64,000 nt of DNA from Ulva prolifera (taxonomy: Eukaryota; Chlorophyta; Ulvophyceae; Ulvales; Ulvaceae): NCBI GenBank assembly GCA_023078555.1, contig CM041196.1:10248985-10312984 (forward strand), in the 5' to 3' direction. Numbering within the stretch: position 1 is the first letter of the stretch; each line of letters starts with the position of its first letter. The notes under the pieces were generated by a model, which saw nothing but the letters and a program-made list of their open reading frames with translations, was not told the origin of the DNA and made no database searches. A program made the position numbers and the translations under genes. This document shows positions 38,641 to 51,900 of the stretch, piece by piece.

Positions 38641-38658
38641 GTCACCATTCTCCTAGTG
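38641..38658 (-). repeat. Right terminal inverted repeat of CACTA element
   Basis: GTCACCATTCTCCTAGTG, the exact complement of the left terminus at 20261-20278. It is followed by the GTT target duplication (38659-38661). Confidence 0.97.
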
Positions 38659-38661
38659 GTT

Positions 38662-39090
38662 CCTATTGCGGCCGTGCGGCCCGCGAGGACGGGGGTGCTG
38701 CGGAGACGCGGGACGTGCAGAAACGCACTGCTTATCGTTTGTACGACCCTGATGCGTATAGTTGTGTGCCGTTGTCGCATGAGACGCATGGTCGATTGGG
38801 ACGGCCTGCCATGAATCACTTGAATCGGCTGGCGGAGGTTGCGTCTCGGTGTGGCGAGGTGAACCGTGCTTTGTTTGTGACGAATGCTCTGCGCCGGTTG
38901 AGTGTGGCGTTGTGCAAGGGGAATGCTCTTGTGCTCCGTGCGGAACTTCAATCTTTGGCTGGCATCACCGGCCGAGCTGTGGTACGTGCTCGTGCCCGGC
39001 CTAGTGCCATGACTGCGTGAGTGGATAAGCGTGTGTATTCCTGGCAACGGCTCGCTTCCCGGCCTCTGTCCTTTGTAACTACATACTGGC
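38662..39090 (+). mobile_element. LINE copy 1, 3' part
   Basis: This continues the frame broken at 20260. After removing the CACTA element and one GTT, CAG-SYCGRAARED follows directly. Then come RDVQKRTAYRLYDPDAY, LSHETHGRLGRPAM, VNRALFVTNALRRLSVALC and LQSLAGITGRAVVRAR to the stop at 39020. The 3' untranslated part ends CCTTTGTAACTACATACTGG. No poly-A tail is present, as in some restriction-endonuclease-type LINEs. Confidence 0.85.
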
Positions 39091-39790
39091 GGGCCCTTCC
39101 CGCAGGGCGACCTTGCCCGCGGACCCGATGCCTGCAGCCCCGCCGCCGCCGCCGCCCGCGCTCGCGGACGCGGCGCCGGCACCTACGACTGCTCCGGCCG
39201 CCGATGCCGATGCTGGACACAGCGCCCAGATGGGGCGCCACGCGCCGGACGCAATGCAGGCTGCAGCCCTGGCGGCGGCAGCGGCGCCAGGTGGCCAGGA
39301 TCCGGCGGGGCCTGAGGAGCAGGCCGCTGCCGCGCGGGCGACGGCGCTGGAGCGGGTGTTCAGGGCAGTGGCCCAGGAGAAACTGGGAGACATCATGATG
39401 CATACAGTTCTGTGCCGTTGTCGCATGAGACGCATGGTCGCTTGGGAAAACCTGCCATGATGCACTTGAATCGGCTGGCAGAGGTTGCGTCCGACGCATC
39501 CTTACCACACCAAGAGTCTTGGTGTGATAAGGTGAACCGTGCTTTTCTTGTGACGAATGCTCTGCGCCGGTTGAGCTCGAGTGTGGCGTTGTGCAACTCA
39601 AGTGTGGCGTTGTGCAAGTGGAATGCTCTTGTGCTCTGTGCGGGGCTTCAATCCTTGGCTGGCATCACCGGCCGTGCTGTGGTACGTGCTCGTACCCGCG
39701 GCCTAGTGCCATGACCAGCAGTACTGCGTGAGTGGATTTGCGTGTGAATTCCTAGCAACGGCTTGCCCGGCCTCTGTCCTTTGTAATTAC
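39091..39790 (+). mobile_element. LINE copy 2, internally deleted
   Basis: It starts in the Pro/Ala spacer (compare 19889) and runs to the same 3' end. An internal deletion joins DIM to the SHETHGRLG region with a frame break. A roughly 30-bp palindromic insert (TTACCACACCAAGA / TCTTGGTGTGATAA) at 39500-39530 is absent from copies 1 and 3. It directly abuts the 3' end of copy 1, suggesting insertion into or next to a pre-existing copy. Confidence 0.75.
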
Positions 39791-42239
39791 TAGAGAGGCC
39801 GGGTACTACCGCTAGTAGCCGCCCGCCAGCCAGCATATGTAGTGCATGCTGGCTGCCACCCCGCTACCCAGCCTCTCTTCTTTGCAACTACATACTGGCC
39901 TGCTGAGTGCTCAGCACGTGCGCAATGTCATCTGGTGCATGACAGTGGTGCTCATGGACGTTTTCAGGAGTTGGGTTGTGTGCGGGCCTCAAGGTGCTGA
40001 TCAGCACGCCGTTATGAGTGAAATGGCGTGATGCCCGATTGCAATTACAACTTTTTGGCCGTTTGCGTGGCAGCTAGCCGTTCACTCTTGTGTCTTGCAT
40101 AGTTACATCAGGCCAGCTGGCGCCCTGGCACGCATTGCGGTGGGTGTTTGGCTGAGATAGTCTCAATTCCCTCGGACGTGGAGCGTCAGGCCTGATCAGG
40201 TTCCTAACCGTTCAGGGTGCCGGCTGATACCGCGGTATACCGACAGCGGTTTCAGCGTCTTCTACAGTACGTACGTAACTTCGGTAGTCAAAAGGTATGT
40301 AACTGCCCGCTTATGTTGTGCAGCTGCACAGGAGCCAGACAGGGACACCATGGCCATCTTGCAAGATTCAATGCTCTCGGCAGTCAGCTTTTGCCCAGAC
40401 TATGCGGAAACATCCGCAGGGACTTCAATCAGGTCCTTCAAATGCCACCCCTTTGCAGCCAGTTGCAATGAGTGCTCAAGGAAGCACTTTCGCGCTGCAT
40501 GATGGTGTATGCATGCGCGCGCGGTCTTCGATCGGAACGGTGTTTGTAATATACCAGAGCGTCGTGTTGAGACATGGACGCAGCCGCGCAGCAGTGGTGC
40601 ACGCGAGCAGCTGCCGCTGCCATTTGGCTGGGCAGATGCAACGGACGCTCACAGCAGAAGCTGCAGTGCGCGTGCGTGTCGACTTCAAACACTACCGAGC
40701 TGTGCAGTTTTGGAAGGAGAGGGCACTCACGTCTGCGCGCCGCGGCTGCGATCGCTGTCGTCTGGTAAGATCTTGCATGAGAGTAGATGTGTATCAATTG
40801 GCGGGCAGTATTAGTAATGTTAACGTGTGCGGGTGTTCACTAAGTCGAGAGCTTGAGTGCCTTGTGGCAGATGTATCCATTCTCTGGATATGTCCGGACA
40901 GATGGGCAGGCCTGCGAGCGATCTAGTTTGTCCGTAAAACAGACGGTGCGCAGTGTGCATCCTTTGTAAAGTAACAACACTGTGTGGATGTCAGCCTTCC
41001 CGGAATGCTATCGCGTTGTATGATCTCGGAGCTCAGCTCGGGCCGTGGCAGAACACAAAGACAGACTGCGTAGCATTGCACAAAGATACACTGGATTTAA
41101 CGACGACCCAACAAGTGCACACAACCTTTAAGGAAATAGTAGTGGTCGGTGGGGAGTTACGTGGTCGTGAAAGTTGCGCAGGCATCGGCTGCATCAGGCG
41201 ACACCGGCGATGGCTGGTCCTACGAGTGCTCGTATACCGAATAATCTGCTGTAGATCTGTTAGCACAAATGTTCCCTTTGACCACTCCGAAAAAAATGTG
41301 AGCGGTCCGGCTACCCTGGCAATTTCAAGGCTTCGGCTGATACAGACGTCCTGATTCTGCCTGTCAAACTTTAGCTCAATGTTTGTGACTTACGGCGCAA
41401 GGCCCCAGCTACGTATCTTCTCTCTGCCTGATGTAGAGCTGCAGCAAGTCTACGTCATCCAGCTACAGATACCAGACCCGGAGCTCATCGTTCCACCACT
41501 CTGTATTAGCAAGTGGCCCTCAGTGGCGAACTTTGTACAGCATGCAGCTGTCTGCTCTTGCATTCACAACATATCTCAGAGATGCAGTTCACCATTATAG
41601 TCTGTTGTGAACTGATTATCTCTGCAAATCGGCCTTGGAACTGTCTGGTTGGCCCTGCAGGGCCCTGGAGGTCCTGTGTACTTGATCCTGTCAACAGATC
41701 AGGATGGCTTGAACCACCAGCAGCAGTCCCAACACAGAGTCTTGGGCAAACAGAGGCACTGTTATACAGGGGGCTGGTAATGTTCGTAGTTCCTCAGCCA
41801 GACAAGTAGGAGCCCATATTTTGTACATTTCCTTGGCTGTGCTGTCCTCCCCAGCTTCATGGTCCATTCTGCTGCAGTGGCAAGTATCACCTGCCACAAC
41901 TCCTGCTTCCTCCGGCAGCGCACCAGACTGGGTTGGTGCCAATCACCATGGTGCTGGGCAACTGTGGATCAGGACAGCAACACCATGCATCGGTTGATAA
42001 GCTAGGCCTGGCTGGCATACATATATCAGCAGCTGCAATGTTGTCACACGTACTGGTACAATGTATCCTTGCAGCCCATACAGAAGCTGGCTTCCCCAGA
42101 AGGTTTCAGGTTCAAGAGAAAGGCCAGCGACACCGAGAGGAGTTCTGTGGACTGGGAACATGGCCGGTGATGTTGACAACTGCTAAATTCCCTGCAGCAT
42201 GCTGCAGTACTCTGTCACATTTGGCTCTGTAAGCATGCA
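39791..42239. other. Stretch without supported gene
   Basis: Another LINE-type 3' terminus word (CTTTGCAACTACATACTGGC) occurs at 39880-39900. Open frames at 40318-40926 and 41379-41600 are not recognisable. From about 41.5 kb the sequence is CpG-poor. Confidence 0.4.
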
Positions 42240-43430
42240 CACATACACAAGCTGTGCTTTCCGTGCGGACACCATATGGTTGAGCACCCTGCCGCTCTCC
42301 CAGGCGCTGCGCATGAACGATGGTGAGTCCATGTTGTGCATCAGGTATCTCTTGGGCATTCCTGCGGCCCCTCCCAATGCGATCGGCTCGCGCTGCGAAT
42401 GCGGCACGTTCATACAGCAACATGATCTCGACCACACGATGAATTGCACACGCATGTCGGGGACCTGGACTTTCCGGCACAATACCGTTGAACACATTGG
42501 CGAGAAATCGGGACCCATGCATGTGTGGCGTCCACGCGCATCCCACGCACGACGGCGTTCGTCTGTGCACGGCGTGAAAACACTCCCTGGCAGGTCAGTG
42601 CTGGGCCCCCGGCCCCGCCCCCCCTGAACCTTGCCTCCCAAGTTGCGGGCCCTTCGCGCATGGCAACGTCGCCCGCGGGGCCGTCGCCTGCGGCCCCGCC
42701 GCCGCCCCAGCCGCCGATGCCGATGCCTGGGCACAGCGCCCATGTTGGGCGACCCGCGCTGGACGCCGCGCAGGCTGCGGCGCCGGCATCGACGGCGACA
42801 GGGGGTGGCCAGGGTGCGGCAGGGCCTGGGGTGCAGGCCGCTGCCACGCGGGAGGAGGGGCTGGAGGAGGTGCTCAGGGCGATGGCCCGAGCGAAGGTGG
42901 GGGACATCATGTTTGTGCCGCCTGATGGCCCTCTGTGCATAGGGGATGTGTCGGTTGTGAACCCCTGTGCGGGAACCTATTGAACCCCTGTGCGGGAACC
43001 CAGCCGGGCGGCTCGGGGGGGCGGGTCTGCTGCGGTGGTGCGGGACGTGCAGAAGCTCGATGCACATCGTGCGTACGACCCTGATGCCTATGACTTTGTG
43101 GCGTAACAGATAAAATATCATGGGACGCAGGGTCGGCTGGGGCGGCCTGCTATGGCACATCTGAATCGGCTGGCGGAGGCTGCGTCTCGGTGTGGTGTGG
43201 TGTGGTGGACCATGGTGTGTTTGGGACGAATGCTTTGCGCCAGTTGAGTGTGGCGTTGTGCAACGGGAATGCTTATGTGCACCGTGTGGGCCTCAATCCT
43301 TTGCTGGAAATATCGGCAGGGCTGTGGTACGCACTCGTGCTTGGCCTGGTGCCACGAGTGATTGGGTTTGTGAGTGGATTCCGAGAACCGGCTCCATGCC
43401 AGGCCTCTATCCTTTGTAACCACAAACGTT
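42240..43430 (+). mobile_element. LINE copy 3, 5'-truncated
   Basis: This is homologous to copy 1 from STLPLSQALRM through the CCHC knuckle (CECGTFIQQHDLDHTMNC), the Pro-rich spacer, IGDVSVVNPCAGTY and the C-terminal ETHGRLGRPAM-like region, to the 3' end CCTTTGTAACCACAAACG. A 21-bp duplication (around 42958-43003) introduces a stop, and further indels break the frame, so this copy is dead. Confidence 0.8.
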
Positions 43431-45914
43431 GGGTTCTCGGAATCACAGAAGATAATCCTCAGCGAACAGTTTCCCGAGAGGGGTTTCCAGGTGGGTCACA
43501 CCATCGGCACGTGGCCCCGGTATTCCGGAGTTGTCAACCTGTCCTCTTAGGGATACAGCAGTGCACATGCAGATTTACTGTGCAGATCAAAGTTCTGCGT
43601 ACATGTGGCATACCTCCTCAACCTAGACTAGCCTGGCAATGCCAGGCACGGACTGCATGTGGTCCTGGCCATCCACAGTTGTCAAAGCCTGACAGTAGCA
43701 TAGGCTAGAAATGCCGGTTGATTGTGAGCAGGGGACCGTATAGCCACAACGTGCACACGGACATGCACATCGTCGACCGGTGTGCATCAATACTTCTTTG
43801 CACTCATGTGGGCGTGTCATGTGCACCTTTTGCAGGAGCATGTACGTGTAGCTACACCTGTCCGAGAGTTAACTCGAGAGTTAAATTCCTTCCCAACTAT
43901 TCATGATCCTGTGTCATGATCTTACAAACGCCCATCAGACTCGCCGAATCAGTTGGTCGCAGCCGAGACACGTTGGCATGGGCAGAGTGTCGCAAACCAA
44001 ACACCTGTTACAGCCTCAACAATCAATGACTTCTACCATATCGGCACCTCGGATGAAACGCCACCACACATGCATGCGACACAGTGACCAGCCGCGCAAC
44101 CCTCGGCAACACTGGGTCCTGAAGAAGTTAAAAATGATTGAACTTGATTGATTCAGAGCAAGCTCAGCAGAGAGTAGCCTATATAACGAGGAACAACCTG
44201 CACGCAGCCTGAGTACTGTGGCTAGGAGCGGCCACATGCATGTGCACGGCTCGCTTGCCCTGAGGCACAGCACACATGCAGCACTAGAGATAAGGGAGCA
44301 GGTTCACTGCTCATCCTAAGTTATTGCTCAACGGGGCTGCGCGGTGGGGTGTGCGAGCAGGTAACGCCACGAGCCGCATACCGTGTCGCTGCACATGCAT
44401 TGCGCACGCAGGGGCGGCCACAGCACGCGACCAGCCGCCAGCACGCGACCGGCCGCCAGCACGCGACCAGCCGCCAGCACGTGACCAGCCGCCAGCACGC
44501 GAGAACCACCGCGTTCACAGCACCATCGCGATCAAAACTTGACAAATGTTATTCGCTTCCAAATCATCATCTGGTATCGCCGCCTCTGGCGCCCCGAACC
44601 CACCCTAACGCTCGCCAGACACGCCCCCTTGTTTCTCCAAACCCTGCCTACAAATCCGATGCCCTCCCGCCAGGCGCTGTCCACCTTCACCACGCTAGCT
44701 GCACTCCGCCTCTTAAGATAGGGTATAAAACTGAATTACTCCCCCTATCGTATCTCCCATGAGTTCGAACGCATGCGGCAACGCCAGCAGCAAGTGCCAC
44801 TGGCAAGATGGCATGGCCTCACCGCCACAGCTGCAGCAGATGCACCACCCCACGCAGACCTGCTGAGGCCTTCTGCTAGAGCACTGCCCTGGTATGCCTA
44901 GTGAAGGCTGCACCCGGCGATACCACAGCTTCAATCCTGCGATGGAGCTGCAGCAAGGTAGTGCCGGAGCCGCCATTGTGGCTGGTGTTGCCGTGCAGGT
45001 TGAGCTCTGTACGCTCTCACGCTGAGGAAGTGGCGCAGGGGGCTGCCTAGCTCTCTATGACTCGGCCCACATTTCCAATTGAGCACAGCGGCGGCGAACG
45101 AAAGTAATAGGAATCAAAAAGAGGAGCATGGTGAGTCCGCCGGCATCAATCCTGCGCGGATCACAAAAGAACACATCGTCCACCGAGACAAGAAAAAAAT
45201 GTAGCAATAAACGCTCAACCATAGAAATGCACGTAAGGCGGCCCTGGTGGTGGCCGCAGCGATGCGCGCCGCACGCATGGCCATTCCGCACAGCTCCGAA
45301 TGCCTAAGCACGACCGCAAGTAAGTGCGAGTACCGATAACAAGAGGTCAACATGCCTGTTTATCGAGTCAAGCCGCAGAGGGGCTCAAGGATCCCCTGGA
45401 CGCCACTGCTGCGATGCCACACCAGGATCTCCCACTATCTCACGCCCACCTCCCAGCCCCTCCCCCCTCTCCCCATCTTCTCCCAACGCCTGTACAGTCC
45501 AGTGTGCACACCGGGAAATGAACAGAATTATGAATTGGCGATGCGCGAGCCTGCACCGCTCCGCGGCGCCGGCACGACACACGCGCCAGGGTTATGGCTG
45601 CGTGGCTGCGCATGGCACCCATGCGCGAACTGGTCCAGAACCCCTGAGAACCCTGCCGGATCTGCCCCGATGCTGGCCAAAAAGACCACGGGGGAACTGG
45701 CTCACGATACATGCGCCCGGCCACGGTCAAGGCAGGAACGAAATCTGGTGCGAGGCGCCGGCGCGGCGCAGCCTACAGCAAGCGCCGCGCGGGCAAGAGC
45801 ACTTACTTCAGCCACACGCCGCAATTCGGACCCGCCGGGTCGCGCTCCATTGTGATGTGCTGTCCCGTGTCGCGGTGGGACCGTCCGGGGGCCAGCGGGG
45901 TGGCGCGGGGGCCG
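43431..45914. other. Stretch without supported gene
   Basis: It contains an 18-bp tandem repeat (44419-44502). Several open frames show no domain and no consistent splice sites. Confidence 0.4.
44419..44502. repeat. 18-bp tandem repeat, about 5 copies
   Basis: The unit is CCAGCACGCGACCAGCCG with minor variants. Confidence 0.9.
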
Positions 45915-48900
45915 TTACTGAGCCGCCGTGGCGGCCGCGGTGCGCGGCGCGAGGCCCCCCCCGGCCACGGCGACGTGGCGCCGCCCGGGGCTGCCGTAGC
46001 CGTATGCATCCTCGGAGCCGCTGGAGCTGACGTTCGCGGCGCTGCCGGCGGGCGAGATGCCGGCGTTCACGCCGACGAGGGTCGACGCGCTTGCAGTCGA
46101 CGCGCTACCGATCTCTGGGAACGCCTCCCCGCCCGACATGTGGGGCGTCTGCATGCATGGCCGGGCTCAGGTGGGGCCACGCGGCGGCTGTGTTTGCGCG
46201 GCCGAGGGCGTGTAAGTCAACAATCACGTGCGCTTGGAAGGTGTGAGAATCGCAGCGCCGCAGCGCCGTTTGTTCACCTGGCAGCTCAATCCCCTGGCAG
46301 TTGGAATGGGTCGGCACTCTATAGCATGACAACAGCCCTGGACAGCAGCGCGGCAGCACCTTGTCCGGGGAGGCTAGAAACGCAACAGAATATGACCGCG
46401 TTGCGCTCATGTCCGTGATTTTATGTGTTGTAAATCCCATTGTGAGGCAGCAGGAAACACGGAAGTGTATGGCATTAAAACGCACGTATGGGCCACCCGG
46501 GCGCACCCCGGCAACAGACGTGCTCTGCAACCGCAGGCTCTCCTGGCTCGGCATCTGCTCCAGGGTCTCCTGCAGCTCCTTTACCATGTCCACCGGCAGG
46601 CCGTTCATAGGGTTCCGTGGGGTCACATGCGCGCCTCCGCCCTTGCCCCCCACCGCCTCGCTGCCGTGGCTGCTCAGCCGCCGCAGCTGCGGCACCGACT
46701 GCTGCGGATCGAGGCCGTATGCATGCTGCTGATGCATGTACGCTGCCTGCTGCTGCTGGTAGTCGACGCCTGCGCGTGGCGTGGGGGTCACGGACGCCTG
46801 GCCGTCTCCCGCAGGCGGCACGATCCCCATGAACGAGCCATAGGGGTCGCCGCCGTGCTGTGGCTGCTGCAGCGGGCTCGTGATGCTACCCGGCTGCGCC
46901 CCTGTGTAATACATCGCGGGTGGTGGGAAGGCCGTCGCGTCGACAGATCGTGGCGGAGGGGCCGAGAAGGGGCCGGGGGGCCCAGACGCCGCCCGGCTGG
47001 CCGTCGGAGACCCCTGCCCGTTCGGACTTCCGAGGAACTGCGAGTCGCCGAGCTGTGGCGTGGGTGGCGTTGGGCCCACCTGGCCGCCGAGGTGCACTTC
47101 ACTGGAGCCGGCGGGGGCGCCCATGAAGCTGCCGTTTGCGACGGAGCCGGCGGCGACGCTGCCGGGGCCGGGGGGTCCGCCCATGAAGCTGCCGGAGGGT
47201 GGGGGGCCGCCCATGAAGCTGCCGTTTGCGACGGAGCCGGCGGCGATGCTGCCGGGGCCGGGGGGCCCGCCCATGACGCTGCCGCCGCCGGCTGGGGCCC
47301 CCAAGACGCTTCCGCCGGCAACACTGCCGCCGCCTGCGACGCTGCCGCCGGCCTGAGAGCCCATCTGGGACTCCGACTGCCGCACTGCGATGTTGCTGAG
47401 CATGTGTTGCATGGCCGCCATGTGTTGCTGCTGCATCATCTGCACATGTCCGGTAAGTGTGGATTTCTGGACGGCCGCTTACACACGCCGGCGAGTGGGG
47501 TCAGCAGAAGCAGACCGGACACTCGCCGGGGTCGCTGCCGCTCCCGGCACGAGGTGGTCAAGGTGACGTGCCTAGCGGCATGCTGGCTGGTATCGGCAAT
47601 GCCTGGAAGGCTCCTGCTGGAGTCATGCGCACGCGCCTGCTCCAGGGCTGCGGGAGACAAGGCCACAGAGTTTGTACAGACATAACGGTCCGCGTCGCAA
47701 AGAAACATGTAATAACAGCAACAGCAGCCGTGAGGCAGGGCATGTGATGTTTGTGTTCTGGCATCACACTGGACACAGCAGCACGCGTGGGGGGGGGGGG
47801 GGGGGGGGGGGGGCATGCCTGCATGTTCATGAAGGAGTGCGCGATCGTGGCTGTGGCGTGCAGGCTGGCCGCGCTCTGTGCGCTCTGCAGGCTGTGCGCG
47901 CTTTGCGCGCTGTGCGCGCTGTACATGCTGGCCGCGCCGTGCACGCTGGCCGCGCTGCTCATGCTGGGCGGCCCGCGCAGGCTGCCGAGGCCGAGGTGCG
48001 AGGCGCCGCCCATCTGCGAGCCGCTGATGATGCTCTCTGCATGCATGCGTCACATGAGTGCACTGTGTGAGCATTCGCTTGTGACAAACGCACACATCAC
48101 AGGCACCCACAGCACGCACAGCACACAGCATCATTCTGGCGGCAGAAAGCTCCACGACATGCAGCGGAGGACCCCTGCACGCGGCCGCACAGCACGCAGC
48201 ACGCAGCACACGCACCGGTGCCGTCGCGCATGATGCTCTTGATCATCGCCTGGCGGTCGCGGATCATCTCCTGCTCAAAGCCGCGCAGCAGGCGCTCCTC
48301 CATCGCCTGCGCCATGTGCTTGTCGACAGACACCTCGCGTGTCTCCTCGTCTTCCTCGGGCACGGCGCCGAGCTGCCGGATGTCGTCGGCGACCTTGAAC
48401 GCGTTGTTGAACACGCCTTTGCCTGCACGCAGGGGCTTGGGGGTCAGCGGCACGTGACGTCCCCACACGGGTTGAGGGACCAGGCACACATACACGGGAG
48501 CGGTGCTACCTACCTCGCCATCTTAGTCCTGGTAACATACACCAAGCGTTGGGCCATGCACACGGTAGCACATGCATCGGGCACGATACAGTGTTCTGTG
48601 TGACAAGGACAAAGTCGGGCGGAAGCCGCACAGCGACAAATCCCGACCCAGGCACACAATGGCCGCCACCACATGCGGATCGACCCTAAAGCACCGCGGC
48701 CACATGACAACGCCCACAAGCAGACACTCGAGCATGCCGCGGCACGTGCCAGGTGCACCCTGAAGGGTGGCTTGCAGGGGCCTGTGGCTTGGACTTGTCA
48801 AGGTCCCCCGTAGCCGCCACCATCCCTGTCGCCACGCCTTGCCCATCATGCACATGTACGCTAAATCGGCCACGGACCATGCTTGACCGAAGCCGTGTGC

Positions 48901-51900
48901 CACCATGGCTACAGGGGACGCTTGCGCATGCACACAGCACCCCCACAAGTGCGCAGCTGGCATCCCAATGTGTGGCCAGAAGGGGCGCACCCTGCTTCTT
49001 GAAGAGCTTCTGCTCATCGAGCTCATTCTTGGTCAACTTGCGCTGCGTCTTTCGCTGCGCCTCCATGCCCCGCAGCTCCCGCAGCCGTTCCGTGAGCTCC
49101 TCCTCACTCTCCTGCAGCTCGCAGTGCACCTCAGGCCACCGCTGACGGAGCACGGACGGGAGCGCCACAGGCACCCAAGCTCGTGGTGCGGACCAGCATT
49201 CTGTTCCGCATACTCCGCAGGAGCGGCTGCCTAGGGTGATCACCAGCACTGTGTTGCGAATTGTGCCGGTCTGTCCCGTAGCCTGTGCTGCGCCGGAGCA
49301 CGCCGCCGGCGTAAGAGGGGCTAGGGGTGCACGAACATGCATGACCGCCACAGCGCCCGAACAGGTTCACAGCACACAGCACTAGCCGAGCACATAGCAG
49401 CGACCAAGCAACCGTGATGCAGAAGCCGCACACTGTAGTGCGGAGCGAATAGAGCGACAACACTACCACCGCAGAATTGGTGGCGAGGCACAGGGGGGCG
49501 CCGGGGTGTGGTCAGGGTGCGGTCAGGGTGCGCACGTCAGAATCAGAGCCAGCACCGGCCGCTGTGGCCATCGTGCTCGCACCGCCGCCCATGAAGCTGC
49601 CGGTGAGCGCCCGCGACTCGCTCGGGGGCGCGCTGGGCGTGGTGGCGACCGTGCTGGGGGCGTTGTGGGTGGTCTGGCTAGGGTGGGCGGAGGGGGGGCC
49701 GGGGGGGGCGCCGGGGTAGCCGTGGGGGGGCTGGTGGGGGTGGGGTGGGTACATGTGGGGCATGTGGCCGGGGAACATCCCGGGCGGAGGAGGGGGGTAC
49801 ATTGAGGGTGGGTATGGCGGCATTCCTGCACAGCACATGCATGGAGTCAATGGGGGGGCTCCTTGCTGTCAGCGAACTTGGTCTTGTGGCATTGCGGGCT
49901 TGTTGCAGGGGCTTGTTGCAGGGGCTTGTTGCAGGGGCTTGTTGCAGGGGCTTGTTCCGCCCACCATACCCCAGCTGCCCAGGAGACAGGTTGTTTCTCT
50001 CTACTTGCTCGCAGTCTGGACATCACGCGAGGTGCAGTGGTGAGGCATGAACCCTGATTGTGCTGTGTGCTGTGTGCTGTGTGATCCTGCTGTGTGATGG
50101 AGTTGGCCAACAGCAGATGGATCTGGGCCCGTGGCAAACCGATCGGACATCATCACATGGTGGGCACCAGCCCAGCTGTGCAGCATGCAAGTCTGGGAGC
50201 AGATCAGCAGGCTTGCTGCTAGACTGGGAAAAGATCAGCAGGCTTGCTGCTCTTGTCTGCCACTGTGAGAGTGTGTATACTTGCATCATTTCTCTGGCAC
50301 AGGCACCCGATGGCTCTGCATGGCAGCCCTGCCTGCTCTCGCTGTGAGCAACTGTCCCAACCACCATGAGATCTCTCTACTTGGACGGTGTTTGAATTTT
50401 GAGTTTGACTCAAAATTGTGATGTGCCATGCTCCATGAGGTGAGCAAGCAGGTCAGCAGGGCAGCAGACATGGAGGGAGCTCAGTCTGTGAGGAGGCGAG
50501 CTCACATGCACACCTCTCACATCACAGAGATCACTCCAAATTTACTTGAGATCACATATACAACCAAGTGATACAACCAAGTGCATGTTTACTCCAGCTG
50601 CCATGGTGATGAGTTCAGCTGACAGTTTTACTTTACAGTGGATGATGCCATGGGGCAGGTGGGAGTGCAGGTGGGAGCTTGGTGGGAAATTGCAGAGACA
50701 CACAATGCACAGACTGCCTGCTTTGTCCTTGTCTATGTGGCTGTGGGATGCTCACTTGCTGTGGGATGCTCACTTGCTGTGGGATGCTCACTTGATGTGG
50801 GATGCTCACTTGCTGTGGGATGCTCACTTGCTGTGGGATGCTCACTTGCTGTGGGATGCTCACTTGCACTTTCACACCTACACCTGTGCATGTGAGCATG
50901 TGAGCAGCAGCATGCAGCACAGTCTGTGGCCATGTCAGATGTCAAGTGGATGAGATGTGGATGATGCCACTGAGCTGAGACATGCTGTGCTGTGGATGAT
51001 GCCCCTGCACTGAGCAGCTAAGGGAACTGCAGAAACTGAATTTTCACTGCACAGGTCACTGGGCAGGTCAAAGACTGGAGGTGGTGATGCTGAGTGGGCA
51101 AGGATTCTTTTGTATGCAGGATGATGCCACCTGTGTGCCTGTGGATCTGATCCAGTGGATGCAGATCTATCTGGCATATACATATTCAACGAGTTCCACT
51201 GCCTGCTGCAGCACTCTCTGATTGCAGCCTTTTGCTCAACATGAATGCCTGTTGCAGACAGGCACAGGCTTTGCATCAGCTCAGGGCAGGTCAAAAACTG
51301 GCAATGGATGTGTGATATGCTGCGGGCCTGCCAGACACGTGTGTTGATAGAGGCACTAGGGGTTTAGGACCAACTTCGATTCTGGCCACTGAGACACCAC
51401 ACAGAGACACTCACAGAGACTGTCTTGGTGACATGCATCATAGGGGGGCCCTGAAGGAGGGCAGCATGTGGCCCCTCAATCGGACACCACCACAGCAAGT
51501 ATTATGGCTCCTCCTCATCATGTGATGAATGTCATCTCCACTGACTCATCTGGCACCAGATGGACTGTGATCAGGACTCTGAAGATGTCAGGATGACAGA
51601 TAATCGGCAACACCACACATGTCTGGTCAGTGATCAGAGATGCCAGGTGTCCACAGGGAGCACACACTTAGGCAGGAGAGCTCAAAGTGCAAAGTGAGAT
51701 GAGGAGTGACGCTATGCAGTGCCCAGGACCAGAAATATGCAGTGCCCAGGACCAGAACGTGGCAGGCTTGCAGCCACTCAGCAGGGATGCCTGCATCACT
51801 CGAGCCCTTGTTGAGTCATGCAGCTGACTGATGTAGACACCACCTCTGACCACTTATCTGCTGGGGCTCATTGCATCATGCCATAATTCCATGACAGGCA

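Larger units (their letters stand above)
20261..38658. mobile_element. Complete CACTA (En/Spm-type) transposon, 18.4 kb
   Basis: The element is bounded by perfect 18-bp inverted repeats (20261-20278 CACTAGGAGAATGGTGAC and its complement at 38641-38658) and by GTT target duplications. It is inserted in a LINE open frame. It carries four gene units: a coiled-coil protein gene (minus, 21297-24575), a Tnp2/DUF4218 transposase gene (plus, 24907-29278), an unknown repeat-containing protein gene (plus, 29801 or 30358 to 34174) and a Ulp1-like protease gene (minus, 34640-37290). Subterminal regions of about 330 bp on the left and 200 bp on the right are dense in GGAAC/TTCCG words. Three arrays of a shared palindromic core lie at 22487-23362, 29314-29523 and 37394-38180. 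The reading frames appear largely intact, so the element may be recently active. Confidence 0.95.
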
